Shown here piece after piece: positions 1 through 7,420 of a stretch of DNA of 32,460 nucleotides; the stretch's first letter is position 1; each line of letters opens with the position of its first letter. This DNA comes from Alphaproteobacteria bacterium (GTDB lineage Bacteria > Pseudomonadota > Alphaproteobacteria > Micavibrionales > Micavibrionaceae). Location: positions 1-32,460 of the forward strand of contig RZZS01000027.1 in NCBI GenBank assembly GCA_009929775.1, read 5' to 3'. Below the pieces are notes generated by a model, which did not search any database, had not been told where the DNA came from, and worked only from the letters and a program-made list of their open reading frames with translations. Both the position numbers and the translations under genes were made by a program.

Positions 1-12
1 AATCTCTCCTCC

Positions 13-46
13 GATAGTGTCCACTTACACGATAGTGGACACTATC
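13..46. repeat. Perfect 12-bp inverted repeat with nested palindromes
   Basis: GATAGTGTCCAC (13-24) and its exact reverse complement GTGGACACTATC (35-46) flank a 10-nt spacer. The right half is itself a 7+2+7 palindrome (GATAGTG-GA-CACTATC, 31-46), and the left half repeats the same start 18 bp earlier (13-19). The layout resembles a doubled operator for a dimeric repressor, or the end of a mobile element. No neighbouring gene to its left is visible, so its role is unknown. Confidence 0.7.
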
Positions 47-194
47 CCACTCTATCCCCACGAACAGAAGACGGGGGTCGCCGGACGGTTACTCGGGGAG
101 CCTCTGGCGCACCATCGAAACGAAGGCTTTCGAACACCTGATTGTTCGTTGCCGTTCAAGGCATTAGCGGATATTTCGGGGGATGTTTTGGAAA
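47..194. other. Non-coding stretch between the inverted repeat and tRNA-Arg
   Basis: I see no credible gene here. A short inverted repeat (CGAACA at 131-136, TGTTCG at 143-148) is present without a T-run. No tRNA 3'-end duplication that would mark an integration site is visible in this stretch. Confidence 0.5.
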
Positions 195-270
195 TGGCGC
201 GCCCGGCAGGATTCGAACCTGCAACCATCCGCTTAGAAGGCGGGCGCTCTATCCATTGAGCTACGGGCGC
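195..270 (-). tRNA. tRNA-Arg (anticodon TCT)
   Basis: Read on the minus strand this folds as a full 76-nt cloverleaf. The 7-bp acceptor stem is GCGCCCG/CGGGCGC, the D stem GCTC/GAGC, the anticodon loop CTTCTAA (anticodon TCT, reading AGA), and the T arm GCAGG-TTCGAAT-CCTGC. The discriminator is G and the CCA is encoded (195-197). The first pair of the anticodon stem is a C-A mismatch (27-43), which is unusual but tolerable. It is the last gene of a minus-strand group with tRNA-Pro and the complex I protein. Confidence 0.95.
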
Positions 271-290
271 CTGATGATGCCAATCGCTTC

Positions 291-319
291 TGTTTACTAG
301 CGAGAATAAAAAGAGGCAA
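291..319 (-). promoter_or_regulatory. Possible sigma-70 promoter for tRNA-Arg
   Basis: On the minus strand, TTGCCT (319-314) and TAAACA (296-291) are 17 bp apart, about 20 nt before the tRNA 5' end. The -10 match is only 3 of 6, so this is tentative. Confidence 0.3.
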
Positions 320-331
320 TCGGAAATTCGC

Positions 332-640
332 TTATTGGCGGGACTCCTCGCCCGGAACATACTTGAAATTATCTGCGTAGTTTCTCGGGCGAACACGGCG
401 CGCGCGGGCTTTGAGAACGGTATATTCCCATCCGCGCAGCTCCGCAAACGCGACGGCTTCCGCGCAAGAGTCGAACCGAAGGACCACCTGATTGAGTGTA
501 TCGCCCCCGCGTGTCCAACCCATCAGGGGCTCGGGTTCGCGCCGGGTCGGCTGTTCAAGCTCAAGCCGCCAGCCACGCCGGTTCCCGTGACCCGACTGCA
601 TGGGATTTTTGCTGGGCGGAAAAATTCGCGCTTTCGTCAT
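332..640 (-). CDS. NDUFS4-like ETC complex I subunit family protein
   Basis: A 102-residue protein of the 'ETC complex I subunit conserved region' family, the bacterial relatives of mitochondrial NDUFS4 (18 kDa). Visible family features are the N-terminal MTKARIFPPSKNPMQSG, the central PLMGWTRGGDT-x-NQV stretch (residues about 38-52), FDSCAEAVAFAE-x-RGW (56-71) and the C-terminal RPRNYADNF (about 84-92). Family knowledge places it as an accessory subunit of the membrane NADH:quinone oxidoreductase near the NADH-oxidising module. Its gene lies apart from any nuo cluster, between tRNA-Pro and tRNA-Arg. The start ATG at 640 is the only one that preserves the conserved N-terminus. A 12-bp palindrome (CTGAC-CT-GTCAG, 666-677) lies just upstream. 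Confidence 0.9.
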   Translation of the reverse strand: MTKARIFPPSKNPMQSGHGNRRGWRLELEQPTRREPEPLMGWTRGGDTLNQVVLRFDSCAEAVAFAELRGWEYTVLKARARRVRPRNYADNFKYVPGEESRQ

Positions 641-687
641 GGAACCAACCCGTAATTTCGCACGCCTGACCTGTCAGCAAAAGGAAA

Positions 688-764
688 TGGTCGGGGTGGA
701 GGGATTCGAACCCCCGGCATCCTGCTCCCAAAGCAGGCGCGCTACCAGACTGCGCTACACCCCG
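688..764 (-). tRNA. tRNA-Pro (anticodon TGG)
   Basis: A 77-nt cloverleaf on the minus strand. The acceptor stem is CGGGGTG/CACCCCG, the anticodon arm CCTGC-TTTGGGA-GCAGG (anticodon TGG, reading CCA and wobbling to other proline codons), and the T arm GGGGG-TTCGAAT-CCCTC. The discriminator is A and the CCA is encoded (688-690). It starts 35 nt after the stop codon of the DUF192 gene and precedes the complex I protein gene on the same strand. Confidence 0.96.
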
Positions 765-781
765 ATCTCCCTGCGGAAAAT

Positions 782-810
782 CATTTACATGAGAATACCC
801 TATTCATCAA
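782..810 (-). promoter_or_regulatory. Possible sigma-70 promoter for tRNA-Pro
   Basis: On the minus strand, TTGATG (810-805) and TAAATG (787-782) are separated by exactly 17 bp. The -10 ends 17 nt before the mature tRNA 5' end at 764. The -35 lies within the last codons of the DUF192 gene. Match to consensus is 4 of 6 in both boxes. Confidence 0.4.
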
Positions 811-1282
811 GGGTGTTGGAAAAAATCGGGTGGTGAACGGTAGCTCCGACACCGATGCCGAGAGAATTCGAAGTCCCGGCCGGGACCTCCAGGACAGCAA
901 AGACCGGAGCGGATGAATGAATCGGGGTCTCATCGTGCGGCATTGCATGCGAGTGCACGGACCGAACAACACCCGACTTCGAAATGAAAATCATATCGAG
1001 GGGAATAAGGGTATTGCGCATCCAGAAAGACCGCTCGCTCTCCTCCTCCCCGACCCACGCGAACAGCATCCCGTGGTCGGACGCGAGATTTTCCCGGAAC
1101 ATCAGTCCGCGGCGGCGATCAGGCTCGGTTATCGCGAGTTCAACTTCAAAGGAGTGCCGCTCGCCGTCGATTGTCACAATTTGAAGCCTCTGCGATCCTT
1201 CAGCACTCCGGGAAGTTCCCGGAAACGCGACCAGAAGAAGCAGGGCTCCGAAGAGCGCACAAAGAAGATTCGCGGCGGGCAT
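800..1282 (-). CDS. Secreted DUF192 family protein
   Basis: A 160-residue protein of the DUF192 family (small beta-rich domain, molecular function not established). It has an N-terminal hydrophobic signal segment (residues about 5-26), with a likely cleavage after the SRSA region, so the mature protein should be periplasmic. Family motifs are RGLMFRE (58-64) and FWMRNTLIPLDMIFI (86-100), ending with the ILEVPAG-like segment VLEVPAG (130-136). The ATG at 1282 is chosen because it places the signal peptide at the N-terminus; an upstream in-frame start would be TTG and adds 27 charged residues. The family commonly sits beside tRNA-Pro and the NDUFS4-like gene in alphaproteobacteria, as I recall. 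Confidence 0.88.
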   Translation of the reverse strand: MPAANLLCALFGALLLLVAFPGTSRSAEGSQRLQIVTIDGERHSFEVELAITEPDRRRGLMFRENLASDHGMLFAWVGEEESERSFWMRNTLIPLDMIFISKSGVVRSVHSHAMPHDETPIHSSAPVFAVLEVPAGTSNSLGIGVGATVHHPIFSNTLDE

Positions 1283-1310
1283 CGCAGACTCGCACCTGTC
1301 GGACTGGTTT

Positions 1311-1342
1311 AGAAAATGTCCCCGCGCGCTCCGGCGCGGGAC
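1311..1342 (-). terminator. Likely intrinsic terminator after the permease gene
   Basis: On the minus strand, GTCCCGCGC (1342-1334) pairs with GCGCGGGGAC (1327-1318) around a 6-nt loop with one bulged base. It is followed by ATTTTCT. The stem is very GC-rich but the T-run is only four long. It lies between the permease stop (1369) and the DUF192 start (1282). Confidence 0.55.
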
Positions 1343-1368
1343 CACCTGTTTATACAGCTGCAATATTA

Positions 1369-2790
1369 TCAGCCTTCGTCGACTGGGGAAGCCGCGCCAA
1401 CCAGTGCCGTTCCGTTTTCGAACCCGACCTCGCCCGGAATCGGCATGGCGAAAAAGTCGAAGTAGATCCAGAAAATCACCGATGCGACGATCAGGGTGAC
1501 CACCGTCGCAGGCATTCCCTTTCTGAACCAGAGCCCGGGCGTGACCGCGAGGTGCGGCTTCTTTTCACGCTGAGCCATTTTTTCCGACAGGGTCATGACG
1601 AAAATGTTAACCGTCGAGCCAAGGTGGGAACCATTCGCACCCAGCCCGACACCGAGCGCCAGCGCCCACCAAAGCGGGGCGACCTCGATGTTCTGCGTCT
1701 CAAGGCCCATGATGACCGGGATCATCGCCGCTGTGAACGGGATATTGTCGATCAGTGCGGAAAAAATCGCCGCTACCCATAGAAGCAGAATACAGGCGAT
1801 CAGCATGTCATGCTGGACGAGCGGCTCAATCATCACGCCGAAAAAGACGAGCAACTTGCTCTCTTCAACTCCCCCGACAAGTATAAACAGGGAAACGAAG
1901 AATAGCAGAAGCGAAAGTTCCGTCTTTTCGAGGAATCTGTCCGGGTCTTCCTCCCGCGTTAGAGCAAAGAGCAGCGTCAATCCAAATCCGGCGACCACCC
2001 ACGCTTCCCATCCAAGCTTGCCATGGAATATGAACAGAACAATCATAAGAGCGAGGATTGCAAGAGACAGGTACCAAGTCCGCCGGTCGTCGATCTGGAT
2101 GTCGGCGGAGAAATGAGTCCCGTTGGTCTTTCTTTTCCATGCTTTGCGGAACAGGAAGTAAAACGAAACGACAATGGCAATGAACGAAGCCAGAACCGTT
2201 CCGCCCATACGCTCGAAGAATGTGCCGAAATCAATGCCGGCGGCCGAGCCGATCATCAGGTTCGGCGGGTCGCCGACGAGAGTGGCGACGCCACCAATGT
2301 TCGATAACATCGCTGCGGCAAGAAGGTGAGGCAGTGGCGATATCCCGATAACCTGACAAATCAGGACAATCAGGGGCGCAAACACCACAACGGTCGTCAG
2401 GTTGTTGAGAAACATCGACAGAACCGCGATCGACGTGCCCATCATGACCATAAGAAGGAACGAACGTCCGCCGCACGTCCGCGCTATCCAGTAAGCTATG
2501 GCCTGAAACCCGCCGGTCGGAATCATCACATTGACGAACGCCATCATGGCACCCAGGAGAAACACGACATTCCAGTCAATGACTTCAAGGGCAGCGCCAG
2601 GGCTGAAGAAGCCAAAGGCCTGCCCGCAGGCTACCATCAAGGCGGCGCCAATCATGGCGACCACGGTACGGTGTACTTTGTGAATTCCTTCGGTGAAAAT
2701 ACCAAGGAAGGTAACGAACAGAACCAGTCCCGATACAAGCATAGGCAGATCGAAAGCCAGGTCGCCAACAGGCGCTGCAGCTTCATGCAT
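1369..2790 (-). CDS. ArsB/NhaD-type (IT superfamily) membrane permease
   Basis: A 473-residue polytopic inner-membrane protein with about 11-12 hydrophobic segments. It belongs to the ion transporter superfamily that holds ArsB, NhaD, the P protein and SLC13-type carriers. Diagnostic pieces are FLNNLTTVVVFAPL (127-140), GDPPNLMIG (173-181) and the matching second-half motif GLGANGSHLGSTVNI near residue 395; these are the re-entrant hairpin signatures of the fold. The substrate cannot be told from sequence: arsenite, sodium/proton exchange and dicarboxylate are all possible, and no ars gene is nearby. It starts 47 nt after the CBS-domain gene on the same strand, so that protein may regulate it. 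Confidence 0.85.
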   Translation of the reverse strand: MHEAAAPVGDLAFDLPMLVSGLVLFVTFLGIFTEGIHKVHRTVVAMIGAALMVACGQAFGFFSPGAALEVIDWNVVFLLGAMMAFVNVMIPTGGFQAIAYWIARTCGGRSFLLMVMMGTSIAVLSMFLNNLTTVVVFAPLIVLICQVIGISPLPHLLAAAMLSNIGGVATLVGDPPNLMIGSAAGIDFGTFFERMGGTVLASFIAIVVSFYFLFRKAWKRKTNGTHFSADIQIDDRRTWYLSLAILALMIVLFIFHGKLGWEAWVVAGFGLTLLFALTREEDPDRFLEKTELSLLLFFVSLFILVGGVEESKLLVFFGVMIEPLVQHDMLIACILLLWVAAIFSALIDNIPFTAAMIPVIMGLETQNIEVAPLWWALALGVGLGANGSHLGSTVNIFVMTLSEKMAQREKKPHLAVTPGLWFRKGMPATVVTLIVASVIFWIYFDFFAMPIPGEVGFENGTALVGAASPVDEG

Positions 2791-2837
2791 TTTTGGATTC
2801 CCGATTGTTTTGTTTTATGGGTTTGTGCCGCTTCGTT

Positions 2838-3353
2838 TCAGCCACGATCCGAAGAGGGAGCGGGCGTATCACCAGACTCCTGTTTTTCGACGATCTGCAG
2901 GAGGTAGCGCATGGCCGATTGCTGCGTAACAACGCCAAGGAGCTGTGTCGAATCCTTTTCGAGCACGGGCAGAATGATGTTGTGTTTGACGAGGAGACGT
3001 ACCCCCTCCCAAAGCGGCGTGTCCGGATATACCACCGGAACATCATGGCGCATAATGTCACGGACTGCGTACGGCATTCTTTTGCGCAGGCGCTTCGCAA
3101 TCCCGGGCGCGGCACCGATGATGTTGTCGAGCCGCATGTCAACTCCTACAAAACCCTCCATGCCCGGAATGGAAACCGGAAGCAGAGAGTTTAGTAGCGA
3201 GTTGAAATCAAAGAGACCGAGCAGATCGTTATTCTTGTTTACGACCGGAACGGAACGGAGGTGGTTTTCGTCGAGCAGATGCATGGCCTCCTGAACTGTC
3301 ACGTCGGGGCCTATGGTGACGATCTCCGTTTTCATTGCTTCTTTACAAGGCAT
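2838..3353 (-). CDS. Two-CBS-domain protein
   Basis: A 171-residue soluble protein made of two CBS motifs (residues about 1-55 and 98-152) joined by a roughly 40-residue linker. The first contains the pattern ITPD-like IGPDVTVQEAMHLLDENHLRSVPVV, split across 14-38; the second has VYPDTPLWEGVRLLVKH (108-124) and ILPVLEKDSTQLLGVVT (127-143). CBS pairs usually bind adenine nucleotides and gate an attached or partner transporter or enzyme. The gene lies directly ahead of the permease on the same strand, which suggests it senses energy state for that carrier (inference). The ATG at 3353 is preceded by AGGAG (3362-3366 on the minus strand); a longer GTG start at 3383 has no such site. Confidence 0.85.
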   Translation of the reverse strand: MPCKEAMKTEIVTIGPDVTVQEAMHLLDENHLRSVPVVNKNNDLLGLFDFNSLLNSLLPVSIPGMEGFVGVDMRLDNIIGAAPGIAKRLRKRMPYAVRDIMRHDVPVVYPDTPLWEGVRLLVKHNIILPVLEKDSTQLLGVVTQQSAMRYLLQIVEKQESGDTPAPSSDRG

Positions 3354-3394
3354 TTCCTGTCTCCTGTAAGAAATGAAGATCACTAACGCGCGGG

Positions 3395-3423
3395 ACTATG
3401 CTCCTGTTACCAGGTCAGTTCAA
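3395..3423 (-). promoter_or_regulatory. Possible sigma-70 promoter for the CBS-permease pair
   Basis: On the minus strand, TTGAAC (3423-3418) and CATAGT (3400-3395) are 17 bp apart, giving an expected transcript start near 3388 and a leader of about 35 nt. Confidence 0.42.
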
Positions 3424-3462
3424 GTGCCTTTTTTCGGGAAGTTCCCCAGTCAATGGCTACTT

Positions 3463-3488
3463 TCCATGAGGAGACTCCATGAGGAGAC
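3463..3488. repeat. Tandem 13-bp direct repeat
   Basis: TCCATGAGGAGAC occurs twice back to back (3463-3475 and 3476-3488), in the gap between the msbA stop and the CBS gene. Three copies of CGGGAA (3435, 3490, 3507) surround it. No gene is seen in 3354-3529. Confidence 0.7.
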
Positions 3489-3529
3489 CCGGGAATAGCC
3501 CGCTCTCGGGAAAGTTCGCGGGTATTTTC

Positions 3530-5308
3530 TCAGGAAAGACTTTTGAAGTGAAGGCGCGCATAGACGCCCGCTCTCCCGAGAAGCGCACTGTGATTCCCCT
3601 GCTCGACGATTTGGCCGCCCTGAAGCACCAGTATCTGGTCGGCATCCTGAATGGTCGAAAGGCGGTGCGCGATCACGAGGGTCGTACGCCCCTTCTGCAA
3701 TTCCGCAAGCGTCGCCTGAATGGCGCGCTCGGACTCGTTATCGAGCGCCGATGTCGCCTCGTCAAGAAGCAGAATGGGCGCGTCACGGATAATCGCGCGG
3801 GCAATAGCAATTCTCTGACGCTGCCCACCGGACAGAAGGACACCGCGTTCACCGACCCGTGTCTGGTAGCCGTCCGGGAGTTCGACGATGAAATCGTGCG
3901 CAGCAGCGGCGCGGGCAGCAGCAATAATCTCACCCTCCGATGCGCCGGCCTTGCCGTATGCGATGTTCGCAAAGACACTGTCATCGAATATCGTGATGTC
4001 CTGGGATACCAGAGCGATTTGCGAGCGCAGGCTTGCGATTGTGATGTCGCGAATGTCTATTCCGTCGATGGTGATGCGGCCTCCGCTTACATCGTAAAAG
4101 CGGGGAATCGTATTCAGCAGCGTCGTTTTTCCACCGCCTGACGGACCGACGAGCGCCGTAACCTTTCCTTTGGGGATGACGCACGAGACATTATCGAGTG
4201 CCCTTCCGTCCGCACCGTACGAGAACGATACGCTCTCAAACCGGATTTCAGGACTTTGCATCGCAAGCGGCCTCGCATTCTCTCGGTCAACAATTGCCGG
4301 GCGGAGGTCCATCATTTCATAAACGCGGTCAGCCGCGCCGAGCCCCATCTGGAGCACGTTGTTAAGAGAGGCGAGTTTTTTCATCGGCTCGTACGCAAGC
4401 GTAAAGGCCGCGATAAACGCAAGCAATTCGCCCGCTGTGGTTTCTCCCGCAAGCACTTTATACCCTCCATAGAGGATGATGGCGAACACGACCGCACCCA
4501 CGAGCAGGTCGTTCACCGGGGTCGAAAGCTGCCCGGTCCGGACGCTCTTCATCATCAACTTTTTGACGCTTTCAACGGCGCGCGCCGTGCGCTCACGCTC
4601 GTACGATTCCATTCCATATGCCTTCACGAGCCGGATTCCCTGAAAGACCTGCGACAGCCGGTCGGAAAGTTGGCCCAGATTGGTCTGGATGTTTCCTGAA
4701 ACCGCCCGAAGTCGCTTGCCTATCCATGCAACGAACAGGGCTGCAAACGGGAAGATCGTAAAGGCGGCGATGGAAAGAACCCAATCCTTCGAGAACATGA
4801 CAACGACAAGAAAGACAAGGGTCAGCAGGCTCTTTCCAAAGCCAGTGAGTGTATCCGATACGGCAACTCGCATGACGTTTACGTCGTTGACGACGCGGGA
4901 AATCAACTGACCACTCGGGTTTGCGTTAAAGAACGCAAGGTCGAGCGACATAAACCGGGCGAACAGATTGTTCTGGATATCGGCGACAATCGACTGGCCG
5001 ATTTTGTTCATCAGAATTGTGTGTATGTACGTCGCGAGCCCCCGAAGCGCAAAGACGAAAAAAAGAGCCATTGCGACAGGCAGAATCAGTTCTTCCTTCC
5101 GCCCGGTCAGGACATCGTCGATGACCGGTTCCATAAGCGAGGCAAACATCGCTGTCGCACCGGCGGCCAGCACCATAAAAAATACGGCGAGCCCCAACAT
5201 CCCGAGATACGGCCTCAGGTAGTCGCCAGCCATGCGGCGAACGAGACGGGTTGTCGAATGAGAGGTCTTCAGCGCGGGCTTCCCGATAGTCATTCTGGTT
5301 CTCGACAT
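3530..5308 (-). CDS. msbA: MsbA-type lipid A ABC exporter
   Basis: A 592-residue half-size ABC exporter with an N-terminal six-helix membrane domain (residues about 30-320) fused to one ATPase domain (about 350-590). The ATPase shows Walker A GPSGGGKT (388-395), signature LSGGQ (492-496), Walker B ILLLDE (512-517) and the H-loop histidine in VIAHRL (538). Length and organisation fit MsbA, which flips lipid A-core across the inner membrane; a related multidrug exporter cannot be fully excluded. The ATG at 5308 (MSRTRM) is chosen because the upstream in-frame extension overlaps the divergent patatin gene. The first ATG lies only 48 bp from that gene's start. Confidence 0.87.
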   Translation of the reverse strand: MSRTRMTIGKPALKTSHSTTRLVRRMAGDYLRPYLGMLGLAVFFMVLAAGATAMFASLMEPVIDDVLTGRKEELILPVAMALFFVFALRGLATYIHTILMNKIGQSIVADIQNNLFARFMSLDLAFFNANPSGQLISRVVNDVNVMRVAVSDTLTGFGKSLLTLVFLVVVMFSKDWVLSIAAFTIFPFAALFVAWIGKRLRAVSGNIQTNLGQLSDRLSQVFQGIRLVKAYGMESYERERTARAVESVKKLMMKSVRTGQLSTPVNDLLVGAVVFAIILYGGYKVLAGETTAGELLAFIAAFTLAYEPMKKLASLNNVLQMGLGAADRVYEMMDLRPAIVDRENARPLAMQSPEIRFESVSFSYGADGRALDNVSCVIPKGKVTALVGPSGGGKTTLLNTIPRFYDVSGGRITIDGIDIRDITIASLRSQIALVSQDITIFDDSVFANIAYGKAGASEGEIIAAARAAAAHDFIVELPDGYQTRVGERGVLLSGGQRQRIAIARAIIRDAPILLLDEATSALDNESERAIQATLAELQKGRTTLVIAHRLSTIQDADQILVLQGGQIVEQGNHSALLGRAGVYARLHFKSLS

Positions 5309-5356
5309 GTTATAATCGTAACTATACGAACCTGTCCAGAACGCAGGTGCTCTAAT
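5309..5356. promoter_or_regulatory. Divergent msbA/patatin intergenic region
   Basis: A 48-bp gap between two divergent starts. It holds TATAAT on the plus strand (5311-5316), a perfect -10 pointing toward the patatin gene but with a poor -35. On the minus strand TATAGT (5327-5322) points toward msbA. Any promoter for either gene must overlap the other's 5' end. Confidence 0.35.
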
Positions 5357-6343
5357 ATGGAGGACGAACCATCGCCTGCGGAGGCGCGCACCTCCGCAAA
5401 GACCGCCCCGGAGACGCCGATGATCGGCGTCGCTCTCGGCGCTGGCATGGCGCGCGGCTTCGCCCATATAGGCGCGCTACGAGCACTGACGCGCCATGGC
5501 ATCTATCCCGATATCGTCGCCGGGACGTCCATTGGCTCGCTTGTAGGCGGGTGTTATCTTGCGGGCAAGCTTGATGCGCTCGAGGAGTGGTCCCGCGCAC
5601 TCAACCGGCGGCGGATTTTCAGTTACCTCGATTTTCGTGTCCGCAGCGCCGGTCTGATCGGCGGCTCCCGTCTTGCAGCCATTCTTGAAGAACATTTCGG
5701 TGACATGAACTCCGAGGATCTCCCGTATCCGTTTATATCCATAGCAACAGACCTGACAACCGGCCACGAGGTCTGGCTCCGGCGCGGGCGACTGGTCGAC
5801 ACGATGCGGGCGTCCTTTGCCCTGCCCGGTGTCTTTCCTCCCGTTTCTTTCAATCGCCGACGGCTCGTGGACGGCGCACTCGTCAATCCCGTTCCGGTGT
5901 CGGCCTGTCTTGCCCTCGGCGCGCGGATGACCATCGCCATCGATCTCAACGGAGATATGATAGGGAAAAGCACAAGGCCCGGGGAAGACTACCAGACGAT
6001 CGTGGGATTCGATTTGTTAGGGGAAAATGCTGGCGATCCGGCGGACACGCTCGGTCGGTCGAGTCTTGCAAAGCGGATTTTCAGGCGCGAGACGAACAAT
6101 CCAAGCCTGTTCGGCGTCATGGTTTCCGCGCTCAACATTATCCAGGACCGCCTTACACGATCACGTCTGGCCGGCGATCCGCCGGACATACATGTGAAGC
6201 CGCATGTCGGCCATATCGGCGTTCTCGAATTTGAGCGCGCCGAGGAACTTATTATGCGTGGAGAGGAAGCCATAGAGCAAGCCCTGCCTTCAATTCGCGC
6301 GGCGATGGATATTCTGTTGCCAAAGCCGGGGCAACCTGGGTGA
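5357..6343 (+). CDS. Patatin-like phospholipase family protein (RssA-like)
   Basis: A 328-residue patatin-family serine hydrolase, predicted to act on lipid acyl esters through a Ser-Asp dyad. The oxyanion loop GAGMARG is at 28-34, the nucleophile elbow GTSIG at 56-60 (Ser58), and the catalytic Asp in VDGALVNPVP at 171-180 (Asp172). There is no signal peptide, so it is probably cytoplasmic or membrane-associated. The segment about 220-300 matches no motif I recognise. The ATG at 5357 has a modest AGGTG 9 nt upstream; the longer open frame would run into msbA. It converges with the HAD gene, with only 6 nt between stop codons. Lipid substrates are unknown; the divergent msbA hints at envelope lipid metabolism. 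Confidence 0.85.
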   Translation: MEDEPSPAEARTSAKTAPETPMIGVALGAGMARGFAHIGALRALTRHGIYPDIVAGTSIGSLVGGCYLAGKLDALEEWSRALNRRRIFSYLDFRVRSAGLIGGSRLAAILEEHFGDMNSEDLPYPFISIATDLTTGHEVWLRRGRLVDTMRASFALPGVFPPVSFNRRRLVDGALVNPVPVSACLALGARMTIAIDLNGDMIGKSTRPGEDYQTIVGFDLLGENAGDPADTLGRSSLAKRIFRRETNNPSLFGVMVSALNIIQDRLTRSRLAGDPPDIHVKPHVGHIGVLEFERAEELIMRGEEAIEQALPSIRAAMDILLPKPGQPG

Positions 6344-6349
6344 GCACAG

Positions 6350-7321
6350 TCAGGTGTCAGTTTTATCCGTTTTGCGCGGGCGACCACGGCGACGCACGTG
6401 TTTCTTGTGCTTTTTGTGCTTGCGGTCGGGAAGTGCCCTGCCCCATTCGAAGCTGTCGACAAGGTACTTTGGCTTGACGTTACTGTACTGCGCGACAAGA
6501 ACATTAAGCGCGTTGTCGGTTTCCGCTGGAGTTTGCGCGTTACGGAATGACGAGGAATGGAGTCCGCTCTTGATCAGGCAGGTATCGATCCCGGCCGCCC
6601 ATCCGCCAAGGATATCGTGCGCCATCGTGTCGCCGACCATGACGATCTGGCCGGGATAGACATTCTTTTCCTGCATCATCCGAATGCAAGTCTGGTAGAT
6701 CGGCTGGTGCGGCTTGCCGATATAATTGACGACGCCGCCGAAATCCTGATAGCGGCGAGCGATCAGACCAGGACCCATAACGAACGTTGCACCGAGAAGC
6801 GCCCGGCTGTCCGGGTTTGCGCAATAGGCTCTCAGCCCGCGCTTGACGGCCGTACGGAGAATCGGTTCGTAGTCCATGATCGACATGACGGGCGATTCCG
6901 ACGCCATGATTAGAAGAAAATCCGCCTCGTTGATATCGTCGACGACGTCGATTCCCGTACCTTCGAGCATCGAGAGATCGCTACCACGCGAAAACGTGTA
7001 GCATTTGGGGCCGGTAAACCTGAAAATTCCCTCCCGGCTCATCAATCCGTCATGGATCATCTCGCCAGGGGTCAGGATTGCGCTATAGAGGCTTGGTCCA
7101 ATGCCTATCTGCTTGAGACGCTGTTTGTTTGCGTCCGCACGCTGGCCGGAGTTCGATAGAAGAATAATGAACTTCTTCCGGTTTTTCAGCTCCTTCAGAC
7201 ACTCGACAACGCCATCGTACGGTCTGTTGCCATCGTGGAGCACCCCCCACTGGTCGACAATGAACCCCATGTAGGTGTCGGAAATGTCCGAGATGCCCTG
7301 ACAGAACTTGGTTTTGGCCAT
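6350..7321 (-). CDS. HAD-superfamily class IIA hydrolase (TIGR01459-like)
   Basis: A 323-residue phosphatase-like HAD protein. Motif I is DQWGVLHDG with nucleophile Asp23, motif II LLSNSG (54-59), and motif III GDTMAHDILGG (230-240, Asp231 and Asp236); GKPHQPIY (202-209) carries the conserved Lys. The DxWGVLxxG form fits the alphaproteobacterial TIGR01459 group rather than NagD itself, and the substrate is unknown. The last 24 residues form an unusual tail: KHKKHKKH (301-308) followed by RRRGRPRK (310-317), which resembles an AT-hook. Family members I know end near the position where this tail begins, so it looks like an add-on. No ribosome-binding site stands out before the ATG at 7321. Confidence 0.85.
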   Translation of the reverse strand: MAKTKFCQGISDISDTYMGFIVDQWGVLHDGNRPYDGVVECLKELKNRKKFIILLSNSGQRADANKQRLKQIGIGPSLYSAILTPGEMIHDGLMSREGIFRFTGPKCYTFSRGSDLSMLEGTGIDVVDDINEADFLLIMASESPVMSIMDYEPILRTAVKRGLRAYCANPDSRALLGATFVMGPGLIARRYQDFGGVVNYIGKPHQPIYQTCIRMMQEKNVYPGQIVMVGDTMAHDILGGWAAGIDTCLIKSGLHSSSFRNAQTPAETDNALNVLVAQYSNVKPKYLVDSFEWGRALPDRKHKKHKKHVRRRGRPRKTDKTDT

Positions 7322-7420
7322 TGGAAGCGGGTGGACTCGTTACGCGGCAGATTAAAAACAAATGCTAGCTTAGCCTTACTCCATCAGGACAATCAACAGG
7401 ACATTTCAATTTAGGGGCCT
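7322..7420. other. Short gap between HAD and coiled-coil genes
   Basis: These 99 nt hold the 5' leader of the HAD gene and the 3' end of the coiled-coil transcript. I see no convincing terminator hairpin or promoter boxes. Confidence 0.4.

Noticed and set aside
131..148. Terminator after tRNA-Arg from CGAACA/TGTTCG
   Set aside because: The stem is short and no T-run follows on the minus strand.
17..259. 80-residue open frame ending ARPAGFEPATIRLEGG
   Set aside because: This is the well-known spurious translation of the antisense strand of a tRNA gene.
600..836. 78-residue open frame with GVEGFEPPASCSQS
   Set aside because: It is antisense to tRNA-Pro and the usual tRNA-derived artefact.
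5021..5356. N-terminal extension of the patatin frame
   Set aside because: It lies entirely within msbA in antisense and lacks family similarity; ATG 5357 starts just before the catalytic domain.
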